From positions 744,001 through 808,000 of the forward strand of contig NZ_AFOY02000015.1 of the NCBI RefSeq assembly GCF_000217955.3: DNA of 64,000 nt, in the 5' to 3' direction. Source of the DNA: Pseudomonas fluorescens HK44. Its GTDB lineage: Bacteria; Pseudomonadota; Gammaproteobacteria; Pseudomonadales; Pseudomonadaceae. The position numbers and the translations under genes were made by a program. Under the pieces are notes generated by a model. The model was not told where the DNA came from. It saw nothing but the letters and a program-made list of their open reading frames with translations, and did not search any database. Shown piece by piece: positions 16,247 through 24,607 of the stretch. Position 1 is the stretch's first letter. Every line of letters begins with the position of its first letter.

Positions 16247-16881
16247 GCAATGAAAACGCCCTGCGCAAAGAAATTTGCGAGGTTGGCCGCAGCCTTTACG
16301 AGCGCGGTTATACCGTCGGCAGCGCCGGCAATATCAGTGCGCGCCTGGACGATGGCTGGTTGATCACACCGACCGACGTCTGCCTCGGTCGCCTCGACCC
16401 CGCGACGATTGCCAAGGTCAATCTGGCCGGCGAGTGGGTGTCCGGTGACAAACCTTCAAAGACCCTGGCGCTGCATCGCCAGGTCTACGACCGTAACCCT
16501 GGGGTTGGTGGCGTGGTTCACACCCATTCCACCCACTTGGTGGCGTTGACCCTGGCGGGCGTCTGGCAGCCAGACGACATCCTGCCACCGCTGACGCCGT
16601 ATCAGGTGATGAAAGTCGGGCATATCCCGTTGATTGGCTATCAGCGCCCCGGCTCGCCGAAGGTTGCCGAGCAGGTCGCACGGCTGGCCAACAGCGTTCG
16701 TGGCGTGATGCTCGAACGGCTCGGCCCGGTGGTCTGGGAGAGTTCGGTGTCCAAGGCCAGCTACGCCCTGGAAGAGCTCGAGGAAACTGCACGGCTCTGG
16801 CTGATGAGCAACCCCAAGCCCGAACCGCTCGATCAGGCAGCGCTGGACGAGCTGCGAGAGACCTTCGGTGCGCACTGGTAG
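16243..16881 (+). CDS. otnC: 3-oxo-tetronate 4-phosphate decarboxylase
   Basis: 212 residues, class II aldolase/adducin fold. The early SAGNISARLDDGWLITPT phosphate-binding segment, the metal-binding HTHSTH near 98-103 and a Glu-based proton donor region fit the family. OtnC decarboxylates the phosphorylated acid to dihydroxyacetone phosphate and CO2, feeding central metabolism. It is translationally coupled to otnK. About 190 bases without a clear gene follow before the transporter. Confidence 0.9.
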   Translation: MSNENALRKEICEVGRSLYERGYTVGSAGNISARLDDGWLITPTDVCLGRLDPATIAKVNLAGEWVSGDKPSKTLALHRQVYDRNPGVGGVVHTHSTHLVALTLAGVWQPDDILPPLTPYQVMKVGHIPLIGYQRPGSPKVAEQVARLANSVRGVMLERLGPVVWESSVSKASYALEELEETARLWLMSNPKPEPLDQAALDELRETFGAHW

Positions 16882-17072
16882 AGCGCTGACTTTCTAATAC
16901 GACAGATTGATAACGCAAGCCCTGTCCGGGAGACGTGCGCGACTCTCGATGGTCCCGGCTTGCTTGAAAAAACAATAACAACAGGAAATCCAGGCATGAC
17001 TTATCTTCACCGCGGTATTTTCAGATCCAGTGGCAGAACCGCTTCGTTCACCCGGCGTGGAGGGTTTCTGAA

Positions 17073-18533
17073 ATGAGCCCGTTAATCCTGATGGTGACCG
17101 CTGGGGTGGGCATCGCGCTGTTGCTGTTCCTGGTGCTCAAATACAAATTCCAGCCCTTCGTAGCCTTGATGCTGGTGAGCATTCTGGTGGCACTGGTGGC
17201 CGGGGTGAAGCCGGCTGAACTGGTCGCCACCATTGAAGGCGGCATGGGCAAGACCCTGGGCCATATTGCGATCATCATTGCTCTGGGCGCGATGATCGGC
17301 CGGATCATCGAACTCTCCGGCGGTGCCGAGGCGCTGGCCAAGACGCTGATCACTCGTTTCGGCAACCGGCGTACGCCTCTGGCGCTGACGATTGCCGGCT
17401 TCATGGTCGGAGTGCCGGTGTTCTTCGAAGTTGGCGTGATCATCCTGATGCCGCTGGCCTATAGCGTCGCTCGCAGTGCGCGCAAACCGCTGTTGGTGTT
17501 CGCGCTGCCGATGTGCGCGGCCTTGTTGACCGTACACGCCTTCCTGCCGCCACACCCGGGCGCAGTGGCGGCTGCCAGCCAGTTGGGCGCCGACCTCGGC
17601 CGCGTGCTGATGTTTGGTCTGCCGATGACCGCGCTGCTTTGCTACGTCGGTTACCGCGTGGCCGGGCGCATGACTCGTCGGGTGTACCCGATGACCGACG
17701 ATATTCGTGCCGAGGTCTACGGCCCGCATGTCACCAATGAAGATCTGGTTGCCTGGTCCAATGGCAACGGCAAGAGCACTGAGCGAGCTGCCGAGGCCGT
17801 GTCGCACATGGGCCTGGAAGAGGCCGTCAGCAGCATCGTCTCCAAATTGCCACCGGCACCGCCGCCAGGTTTTGGCCTGATTGTCAGCCTGATCCTGTTG
17901 CCGATCATTCTGATTCTGCTGGGTACCCTGGCCACCTCGCTGCTGCCGGCCGAATCGCTTCTGCGCGGGATCATGACCGTGCTCGGCGCGCCGCTGGTAG
18001 CGCTGCTGATCGATACCTTGCTGTGTGCCTGGTTGCTGGGTTCGCGTCGGGGCTGGAGTCGCACTCAGGTGTCCGATGTGATCGGCTCGGCCTTGCCCGG
18101 TGTGGCGATGGTGATCCTGATTGCCGGTGCCGGCGGTGTATTCGGCAAGGTACTGGTGGATACCGGAATCGGCGCAGTGGTTTCCGATATGTTGCGTACC
18201 ACCGGTCTGCCGGTACTCGCGCTGGGCTTTCTGCTGACCATGCTGTTGCGTGCGGTGCAGGGCTCGACCACGGTGGCGCTGGTGACCACCGCCGGGATTA
18301 TCAGTCCGCTGATCGCGACCCTCAACCTCACCCCAAACCACATGGCCCTGCTGTGCCTGGCCATGGGCGGTGGCGGGTTGGCCATGTCCCATATCAATGA
18401 CGCCGGCTACTGGATCTTCACCAAGCTGGCCGGGCTGAATGTGGCCGACGGCTTGCGCACCTGGACGGTACTGACCACCTTGCTCGGTACGTTGGGTTTC
18501 GGTATTACCTTGCTGATCTGGCCGTTTGTCTAA
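17073..18533 (+). CDS. GntP-family acid-sugar transporter
   Basis: 486 residues, slightly longer than the usual 440-450 of GntP permeases, with about 12-14 hydrophobic segments. Family features: LGAMIGRIIELSGGAEALA near 70, GVPVFFEVGVIILMPL near 112, HAFLPPHPGAVAAA near 157 and the C-terminal MGGGGLAMSHINDAGYWIFTKLAGLN. A cytoplasmic loop of about 40 residues near 205-250 accounts for part of the extra length. GGAGGG lies eight bases before the ATG. Within this operon it most likely imports threonate with protons; the transporter most often seen with these genes differs between species. Confidence 0.88.
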   Translation: MSPLILMVTAGVGIALLLFLVLKYKFQPFVALMLVSILVALVAGVKPAELVATIEGGMGKTLGHIAIIIALGAMIGRIIELSGGAEALAKTLITRFGNRRTPLALTIAGFMVGVPVFFEVGVIILMPLAYSVARSARKPLLVFALPMCAALLTVHAFLPPHPGAVAAASQLGADLGRVLMFGLPMTALLCYVGYRVAGRMTRRVYPMTDDIRAEVYGPHVTNEDLVAWSNGNGKSTERAAEAVSHMGLEEAVSSIVSKLPPAPPPGFGLIVSLILLPIILILLGTLATSLLPAESLLRGIMTVLGAPLVALLIDTLLCAWLLGSRRGWSRTQVSDVIGSALPGVAMVILIAGAGGVFGKVLVDTGIGAVVSDMLRTTGLPVLALGFLLTMLLRAVQGSTTVALVTTAGIISPLIATLNLTPNHMALLCLAMGGGGLAMSHINDAGYWIFTKLAGLNVADGLRTWTVLTTLLGTLGFGITLLIWPFV

Positions 18534-18554
18534 TCCTTTACCCTGGGAGCTACC

Positions 18555-19337
18555 ATGCCTCGTTTTGCTGCAAACCTCAGCATGCTCTACCCGGAACATG
18601 CGTTTCTGGATCGCTTCGCCGCTGCCGCCGCCGATGGTTTCGAAGCGGTGGAGTACCTGTTTCCCTACGACTACAGCGCACAGGAACTCAAGCAGCGCTT
18701 GAGCGACAACGGTCTGGTGCAGGCGCTGTTCAACGCGCCGCCTGGTGACTGGGCGGCGGGAGAGCGGGGCACGGTATCGTTGCCCGGCCGGGAGGGTGAA
18801 TTTCGTAGCGGTTTCGATCGCGCCCTGGAATATGCCGCCGTGCTGGGCAACTCGCGCATCCATGTGATGGCCGGCCTGCTGCCCTCCGAGAGCGACCGCG
18901 CACGGCATCACGGCATTTATCTGGAGAACCTTGCCTACGCCACCGCCCAGGCGGCCAAGGTCGGCGTCACGGTGTTGCTGGAACCGATCAATACCCGAGA
19001 CATGCCGGGCTTTTTCCTCAACCGACAGGATCAGGCCCAGGCCATCTGCAAGGAAGTGGGTGCGAGCAACCTCAAGGTTCAGTTCGACTGTTATCACTGC
19101 CAGATCGTCGAGGGCGACCTGGCCAGCAAATTGCGTCGGGACTTCGAAGGTATTGGCCATATCCAGATAGCTGGTGTGCCGGATCGGCACGAGCCGGATT
19201 TGGGAGAAGTCAACTATCCCTATCTGTTCGAGTTGATCGACCAGTTGGGTTATGACGGTTGGGTAGGGTGCGAATACCGGCCACGCGGCGATACCTCGGC
19301 GGGCTTGCAATGGCTGCGCGACTGGAAGGCCCGCTAG
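18555..19337 (+). CDS. otnI: 2-oxo-tetronate isomerase
   Basis: 260 residues, hydroxypyruvate-isomerase-like TIM barrel. MPRFAANLSMLYPEHAFLDR is the typical start. Metal-binding and catalytic acids are in VLLEPINTRDMPGFFL (Glu near 143), VQFDCYH (Asp near 178), and VGCEYRP (Glu near 240). It converts 2-oxo-tetronate to 3-oxo-tetronate, linking LtnD to OtnK. It starts 21 bases after the transporter and is the last gene of the operon, followed by a long hairpin. Confidence 0.9.
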   Translation: MPRFAANLSMLYPEHAFLDRFAAAAADGFEAVEYLFPYDYSAQELKQRLSDNGLVQALFNAPPGDWAAGERGTVSLPGREGEFRSGFDRALEYAAVLGNSRIHVMAGLLPSESDRARHHGIYLENLAYATAQAAKVGVTVLLEPINTRDMPGFFLNRQDQAQAICKEVGASNLKVQFDCYHCQIVEGDLASKLRRDFEGIGHIQIAGVPDRHEPDLGEVNYPYLFELIDQLGYDGWVGCEYRPRGDTSAGLQWLRDWKAR

Positions 19338-19352
19338 GCTCTAAAACTGCCT

Positions 19353-19455
19353 GCGCGGCGATCATGCTGCGTTAAAAACAGGCTCGCAATGCTCATGTAG
19401 GTCCCTACACTCCGCTTGCTCGCCTGTTTTTGCCTTGCCTGATCGCCGCTCGGCG
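19353..19455. repeat. Long imperfect inverted repeat between convergent genes
   Basis: The outer arms GCGGCGATCA (19355-19364) and TGATCGCCGC (19440-19449) match exactly. Inside them AAAAACAGGC pairs with GCCTGTTTTT, GCAA with TTGC, and GTAGG with CCTAC around the centre near 19403. The structure spans the gap between the ends of otnI and the DeoR regulator and likely blocks read-through both ways. Similar cruciform elements recur in fluorescent pseudomonad genomes. Confidence 0.75.
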
Positions 19456-19483
19456 AGTTTTCGTAAAGACCCACGGCAAGGTT

Positions 19484-20302
19484 CTACGCGTCGCTCCCGG
19501 AGGGTAACAGCAGTTCCACACCTTGCTTGCGGATGCCATCGGCCGCCGCAGCAGTCAGTGCGTCGTCGCTGAGGATGATGTCGAACTGCTCGAGCCCGGC
19601 GATCCGGTACATGCTGAAAGTGCCGTACTTCGAACTGCTGGCCACCAGCACCGTTTGCGCGGCCGATTGCATCGCCACCTGCTTGACCTCCACCTTCAGC
19701 GCCGAAGGTGTGGTGAGACCGCGCCGCAAATCCCAGGAGCTGGTGGAGATGAAGGCGATATCGGTGACCACTTGCCGCAAAGTGGCGACCGCCAAGCCAC
19801 CTACGCAGGAATGGTTGGAGTGATCCAGCTGTCCGCCGGTATGAATGACCGTGACATGCGGTGCGTCCATCAAGGCTTGGGCAACACCGAAGTCGTTGGT
19901 CACCACGGTCATGCCGGAAAGCGCCTTGACGTACGGGACGATCTCCAGGGTACTGGTTCCCGCATCCAGGTAAATCGTCATATCGGCATGCAGCAGTCGG
20001 GCGGCAAGTTTCGCCATTGCCTGCTTCTGCGGCAACTCGACTACGGCTTTGAGCTGATGGCTAGGCTCACTGTGGAGTTGGCTGGCGATTCGAACGCCTC
20101 CCGTGACCGAGTAGGCACGACCTTCCTGCTCCAGCAGCGCAATGTCGCGACGCACCGTCATGTGCGAGCACTCGAACATTTCCATCAACTGATGAACGCT
20201 CAGCACCTGATGCTTGCGCAACTGTCGCAGCATCAATTCACGACGCTGTTCAGGAATCATCGGTGCGCCGCTTTCGGCGGCGATGTCCTTTTGGCTAGGC
20301 AT
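19484..20302 (-). CDS. DeoR/GlpR-family transcriptional regulator
   Basis: 272 residues with GGAG five bases before the ATG. The N-terminal helix-turn-helix is clear (LSVHQLMEMFECSHMTVRRDIALLEQEGRAYSVTGGV, with about 34-70 as the DNA-binding part), followed by the DeoR sugar-phosphate isomerase-like effector domain (LDAGTSTLEIVPYV, VVTNDFGVAQAL, THTGGQLDH-like segment, VLVASSSKYG). DeoR regulators of this class sense phosphorylated sugars. It converges on the threonate operon, and the phosphorylated intermediate of that pathway would be a fitting ligand; this link is inferred from position only. Confidence 0.9.
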   Translation of the reverse strand: MPSQKDIAAESGAPMIPEQRRELMLRQLRKHQVLSVHQLMEMFECSHMTVRRDIALLEQEGRAYSVTGGVRIASQLHSEPSHQLKAVVELPQKQAMAKLAARLLHADMTIYLDAGTSTLEIVPYVKALSGMTVVTNDFGVAQALMDAPHVTVIHTGGQLDHSNHSCVGGLAVATLRQVVTDIAFISTSSWDLRRGLTTPSALKVEVKQVAMQSAAQTVLVASSSKYGTFSMYRIAGLEQFDIILSDDALTAAAADGIRKQGVELLLPSGSDA

Positions 20303-20403
20303 TCAGGCTCCAGAATGAAGAAATCCGCAGACAAGGAAAGCGGGGCAAACATAGTAGCGAATCTGCGTTAAAGGCACGAGTTGTTGCGGCTCACTAACGA
20401 AAA

Positions 20404-20522
20404 ATGGGAGCAGGTCAATGTGGGAGCGAGCCTGCTCGCGATAGCGATCTGACAGTCAACTGCAATGTTGAATGTTAAGCCGTCATCGCGAGCAGGCTCG
20501 CTCCCACAAAAAACTGCTCCCA
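20404..20522. repeat. REP doublet (REPIN) nested in an outer inverted repeat
   Basis: Two head-to-head REP sequences, 20420-20446 and 20485-20507, share the core GTGGGAGCGAGCCTGCTCGC in opposite orientation with a 38-base spacer. Outside them ATGGGAGCAG (20404-20413) and CTGCTCCCAT (20513-20522) form a second, outer palindrome. This is the pseudomonad REPIN arrangement mobilised by RAYT proteins; no RAYT gene is in the window. Confidence 0.9.
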
Positions 20523-20552
20523 TATCACCTCTGATAACCCGCCGTCAGCGGG

Positions 20553-20750
20553 TCAACAGCACTTCGGTCCAGCCTTACTACCGTAACGAGCCTCCTGGCG
20601 TTCCCGAAAGAACGCCTCGTAGCTCATCACCGGTTTGTCCGGGTGTTGGGTATGCATATGCTCGACGTAGGTGTCGTAGTCGGGCATGCCGACCATCAGG
20701 CGCGCGGCCTGACCGAGGTATTTACCGAGGCGACTCAGGTCATTGAACAT
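20553..20750 (-). CDS. YbdD/YjiX family small protein
   Basis: 65 residues, cytoplasmic. It shows the family pattern LGQAARLMVGMPDYDTYVEHM, a central HPDKPVMSYEAFFRERQEARYG and a C-terminal Cys pair. Genes of this family directly follow cstA or btsT in many proteobacteria, as here (15 bases after cstA), and are thought to assist or modulate the transporter. No enzymatic role is known. Confidence 0.92.
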   Translation of the reverse strand: MFNDLSRLGKYLGQAARLMVGMPDYDTYVEHMHTQHPDKPVMSYEAFFRERQEARYGSKAGPKCC

Positions 20751-20765
20751 GCTTGCAACCCTCGA

Positions 20766-22823
20766 TCACGCTTCTGGAATCGCCTGGAATGGCGATTCTT
20801 TATCCGTGCGTTCTTTGCTGCCCCAGGCGGAAATACCGACCTTGATCGCATAGAACAGGATACTGAAGACCACGAACAGGAACAGCGCCGTCAGCGTTGC
20901 GTTGGTGTAGGCGTTGTAGATCACGTGCTGCATCTGCGTGATGTCCTTGGCCGGGGCGAGGATCTGACCGTTGGCCAGGGCATCGCTGTATTTCTTGGCC
21001 AGCGACAGGAAGCCGATCGCCGGGTTAGCGTCGAACAGCTTGATGAAGCCTGCGGTGGTGGTACAGATCAGCAGCCAGGCGGCTGGCAGCAAGGTCACCC
21101 AGATGTAGCGTTGGCGTTTCATTTTGATCAGCACGACCGTGCCGAGCATCAGCGCGATACCGGCCAGCATCTGATTCGAGATACCGAACAGCGGCCACAA
21201 GGTGTTGATGCCACCCAACGGGTCGATCACGCCTTGGTACAGCAGGTAGCCCCACATTGCCACGCAACCGGCGGTCGCGATCAGGTTGGCGGTCCAGGAC
21301 TCGGTGCGTTTAAGCGCCGGAACAAAGGAACCGAGCAAATCCTGCAGCATGAAACGCCCGGCACGTGTACCGGCGTCGACCGCCGTCAGAATGAACAGCG
21401 CTTCGAACAGGATCGCGAAGTGGTACCAGAACGCCATGGTGTTTTCACCCGGCAGAACACTGTGCAGGATCTGCGCGATACCGACCGCCAGGGTCGGCGC
21501 ACCGCCGGCACGGGCCAGAACGGTGGTTTCACCGATGTCCCTGGCTACCGCTTGCAAGGCTTCCGGGGTAATCATAAAGCCCCAGCTGCTGACAGTCTGA
21601 GCCACCTGTACCACATCACCGCCGACGATTGCCGCCGGGCTGTTCATGGCGAAGTACACGCCCGGTTCGATCACCGACGCCGCCACCATCGCCATGATGG
21701 CCACGAAGGACTCCATCAGCATGCCGCCGTAACCGATGTAACGGGCATGACCTTCACTGGCCAACAGTTTCGGGGTGGTCCCGGAAGCGATCAGCGCGTG
21801 GAAACCCGAGACCGCACCGCAAGCGATGGTGATGAACAGGAACGGGAACAGCCCGCCTTTCCACACCGGCCCGGTGCCATCGATGAACTGGGTCAGCGCC
21901 GGCATTTTCAGCACGGGCATGGTAATCAGGATGCCGATCGCCAGGGCCATGATGGTGCCGATCTTGAGGAAGGTCGACAGGTAGTCGCGCGGCGCCAGGA
22001 TCAGCCAGACCGGCAGCACTGCCGCGACGAAACCGTAGCCGATCAGCATCCAGGTGATCTGGATTCCGGTGAAGGAGAAGACCTTGGCCCAGACCGGATC
22101 AGCGGCAATCTGCCCGCCCAGCCAGATCGAACCGAGCAACAACAGCACGCCGACGATGGAGATTTCACCGATGCGGCCCGGGCGGATGTAGCGCATGTAC
22201 ACGCCCATGAACATCGCGATCGGGATGGTCGCCATCACCGTGAACATGCCCCACGGGCTATCGGCCAGGGCCTTGACCACGATCAGCGCCAGCACCGCGA
22301 GGATGATGATCATGATCAGGAAGCAGCCGAACAGCGCGATGGTCCCGGGGATGCGGCCCATTTCTTCACGGACCATGTCGCCCAGGGAGCGACCGTTGCG
22401 GCGGGTCGACATGAACAGGACCATGAAGTCCTGAACGGCACCGGCCAGCACCACGCCGGCGATCAGCCAGAGCGTGCCGGGCAAATAGCCCATCTGCGCC
22501 GCCAACACTGGACCGACTAACGGACCAGCACCCGCGATGGCCGCGAAGTGGTGACCGAAGAGAATGTGTTTGTTGGTCGGCACGTAGTCCAGACCGTCGT
22601 TGTTGACGACGGCGGGGGTGGCTCGACCGGGATCGAGCTGCATCACCTTATTGGCGATAAACAGGCTGTAATAGCGGTATGCGACAAGATAGATAGCGAC
22701 TGCTGCGACTACGATCCAGAGGGCGTTGATGGCTTCGCCGCGGCGCAGGGCCACGACACTCAGCGCAAAAGCTCCCAGGACAGCCACGGCAAACCAGGCG
22801 AGGTGTTTAGCCAGACGGGTCAT
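20766..22823 (-). CDS. cstA: Carbon starvation protein CstA family (pyruvate/peptide transporter)
   Basis: 685 residues with about 16-18 membrane segments, full length for the family. Signatures include HHFAAIAGAGPLVGPVLAAQMGYLPG near 90, ARRNGRSLGD-like loop near 146, and FHALIASGTTPKLLASE near 345. CstA and its paralogue BtsT import pyruvate with protons in Escherichia coli; peptide uptake has also been reported for CstA. The gene is followed by its small YbdD-like partner and preceded, across a REP doublet and a palindromic site, by a divergent two-component system. Confidence 0.92.
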   Translation of the reverse strand: MTRLAKHLAWFAVAVLGAFALSVVALRRGEAINALWIVVAAVAIYLVAYRYYSLFIANKVMQLDPGRATPAVVNNDGLDYVPTNKHILFGHHFAAIAGAGPLVGPVLAAQMGYLPGTLWLIAGVVLAGAVQDFMVLFMSTRRNGRSLGDMVREEMGRIPGTIALFGCFLIMIIILAVLALIVVKALADSPWGMFTVMATIPIAMFMGVYMRYIRPGRIGEISIVGVLLLLGSIWLGGQIAADPVWAKVFSFTGIQITWMLIGYGFVAAVLPVWLILAPRDYLSTFLKIGTIMALAIGILITMPVLKMPALTQFIDGTGPVWKGGLFPFLFITIACGAVSGFHALIASGTTPKLLASEGHARYIGYGGMLMESFVAIMAMVAASVIEPGVYFAMNSPAAIVGGDVVQVAQTVSSWGFMITPEALQAVARDIGETTVLARAGGAPTLAVGIAQILHSVLPGENTMAFWYHFAILFEALFILTAVDAGTRAGRFMLQDLLGSFVPALKRTESWTANLIATAGCVAMWGYLLYQGVIDPLGGINTLWPLFGISNQMLAGIALMLGTVVLIKMKRQRYIWVTLLPAAWLLICTTTAGFIKLFDANPAIGFLSLAKKYSDALANGQILAPAKDITQMQHVIYNAYTNATLTALFLFVVFSILFYAIKVGISAWGSKERTDKESPFQAIPEA

Positions 22824-22936
22824 TGAGTGTCTCCTGCCGACAGCCAGTGGACTGCGGCGGTAATTTTTATAATTGTGTCCGCTATGCGGAGCTGGCCCAA
22901 TATCCGCGTATGCCGTCTACAAATAAATCCGCGTTA

Positions 22937-22969
22937 CTACGTACGCAGCGTCTGCGTAGTTCTACGTAG
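22937..22969. promoter_or_regulatory. Palindromic operator cluster upstream of cstA
   Basis: TACGCAG-N3-CTGCGTA (22942-22958) is a perfect interrupted palindrome. It is flanked by two copies of CTACGTA (22937-22943 and 22962-22968), themselves based on the palindrome TACGTA. The cluster is about 115-145 bases upstream of the cstA start and about 245 bases upstream of the kinase start. Such repeated inverted half-sites suit a dimeric LuxR/NarL-type regulator like the one encoded at 24608. Confidence 0.6.
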
Positions 22970-22984
22970 ACGACGCCGATCTCC

Positions 22985-23097
22985 TTGTAGGAGCGAGCCT
23001 GCTCGCGAAGGCGGTCTATCAGACGATATCGAAGTTGAATGACAGATTGCATTCGTCGGATCGCCCCGCCCCGCCCGGAGCAGGCTCGCTCCCACAG
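22985..23097. repeat. REP doublet (REPIN)
   Basis: Two opposed REP sequences: TGTAGGAGCGAGCCTGCTCG at 22986-23005 with its tail to 23015, and GGAGCAGGCTCGCTCCCACA at 23077-23096. The spacer is longer and different from that of the 20404-20522 doublet. It sits in the promoter gap between cstA and the two-component genes. Confidence 0.85.
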
Positions 23098-23212
23098 ATG
23101 TTGCATTTCAACTGAGCCACAGGTCATTCCGTCCAGCGCCGCTACTGAACGCGCGTATCTTTGGCATATGATGCCGGGCTTTCGTTTTCCCTCGGTCTGG
23201 CCAGGAGCACAG

Positions 23213-24574
23213 ATGCAGCTCAAACATAAAATCGTCGCGCTCGGGATTCTGCCGCTGGTGTTGGCGATTGCGGTCATCTGCGCGCTGGTGATTTCCCTGA
23301 ACCGTCAATTGGGAGATCAACAGACGCAACTGATCGAAGACAGCATTCTGGCCAGCAAGCGTGCAGAACTGAAAAACTACGTCGAAATGGCGCAAAGCCT
23401 GATCGCGCCGCTGTACGACAACGGCAAGGGTGACGAGCACGCACAGCAACAAGTGCTGGAAGAACTGCGTAAGCTCAGCTTTGGTATCAATGGCTACTTC
23501 TTCGTCTACGACCGCCAGGGCCGTAGCCTGATGCACTCGCGGCAGTCGGAGCTGGTGGGCAAATACCTCTGGGACATGAAGGACCCGCACGGTCTGCCGG
23601 TGATCCAGGCGCTACTGAAAAGCGCGGAGTCAGGAGAAGGCTTTCAACGCTACGCCTGGAACAAACCCTCTTCCGGTCAAGTGACCGACAAGCTCGCCTA
23701 TGTGGTGATGCTGGATCGTTGGGGCTGGATGCTCGGTACCGGCATCTACCTTGAGGACGTTGAGCGCGCAACACAGCAGGCGCGTGACGAGGTGGCTCAG
23801 GGCATCCGCAAAACGATGCTCGCCATTGCCATCGTAGCCCTCGTGGCAGTGCTGTTCGTCTTTGCCAGCGGCATGACGCTGAACGTCAGCGAACATCGTC
23901 TGGCCGACAAAAAACTTCAGCGGTTGACCCAGCGTATCGTCAGTTTGCAAGAGGAAGAGCGATCACGGGTTTCCCGTGAATTGCACGACGGTATCAGCCA
24001 GGTACTGGTGTCCATCAAGTTTCAGTTCGAACTGGCCAGCCACGTGCTGGAGAGTGGACAGGACACGGGCTTGAGCATTTTAAGAGAGGCCACGGAGCGT
24101 CTCGGAGAAGCGATTGGCGAGGTTCGCAGCCTTTCACACAACCTGCGCTCGTCGCTGCTCGACACGCTGGGTCTGTCGGCAGCGATCGGTCAACTCGCCG
24201 CAGAGTTCGAGCAACGTAGCGGACTGGTGGTGACCTACAACAACAACGAATTCGAGTGCCATCTGGTCGATGGGGCAGCGGTCTCGTTGTTTCGCATTGT
24301 GCAAGAAGGCCTGACCAACATCGAACGACATGCCCAGGCCCAGAACATATCCATTACCCTGCACGGGTCTGAAGAATCCATACGGCTGACGGTGGTCGAT
24401 GACGGTGTCGGTTTCAACGTCGCTCAAGTCGAACGCCGTCATTCCGGTATAGGGCTGCGGAACATCCGCGAACGGGTCGAGCATTTTGGCGGGCGATTCG
24501 AGCTTGTATCGACGCCGGGAAGAAGTGTCCTGGACGTTCTGCTGCCCATGAAAATGCCCGGTCTGAAACACTGA
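23213..24574 (+). CDS. Histidine kinase with extracytoplasmic Cache domain
   Basis: 453 residues from the ATG at 23213 (CAGGAG before it); the frame open from 23039 runs through a REP and is not coding. TM1 is about 8-29, a single Cache (sCache_2-like) sensor follows with NGYFFVYDRQGRSLMH and GQVTDKLAYV...GWMLGTGIY, TM2 is about 202-220, then HisKA_3 with the phospho-acceptor His258 in SRELHDGISQ and a HATPase domain (NIERHAQA, DDGVGFN, GIGLRNIRERV). sCache_2 domains of this type often bind short carboxylates. Its place beside cstA suggests a pyruvate- or lactate-like signal (inference). Confidence 0.93.
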   Translation: MQLKHKIVALGILPLVLAIAVICALVISLNRQLGDQQTQLIEDSILASKRAELKNYVEMAQSLIAPLYDNGKGDEHAQQQVLEELRKLSFGINGYFFVYDRQGRSLMHSRQSELVGKYLWDMKDPHGLPVIQALLKSAESGEGFQRYAWNKPSSGQVTDKLAYVVMLDRWGWMLGTGIYLEDVERATQQARDEVAQGIRKTMLAIAIVALVAVLFVFASGMTLNVSEHRLADKKLQRLTQRIVSLQEEERSRVSRELHDGISQVLVSIKFQFELASHVLESGQDTGLSILREATERLGEAIGEVRSLSHNLRSSLLDTLGLSAAIGQLAAEFEQRSGLVVTYNNNEFECHLVDGAAVSLFRIVQEGLTNIERHAQAQNISITLHGSEESIRLTVVDDGVGFNVAQVERRHSGIGLRNIRERVEHFGGRFELVSTPGRSVLDVLLPMKMPGLKH

Positions 24575-24607
24575 GTCAGCCAATAACAACAAGAGTGAAT
24601 ACCCCTG

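Noticed and set aside
17082..19310. Minus-strand open frame of 742 codons
   Set aside because: It is antisense to the GntP transporter and otnI, which have full family motifs. Its composition (Gln, His, Arg rich) is typical of shadow frames in GC-rich DNA.
20643..22520. Plus-strand open frame of 625 codons
   Set aside because: Antisense to cstA; repetitive Asp/His/Gln/Arg composition and no motif.
20404..23097. Repeated short palindromes as a CRISPR array
   Set aside because: The units are opposed pairs of REP sequences with irregular spacers, not direct repeats, and no cas genes are near.
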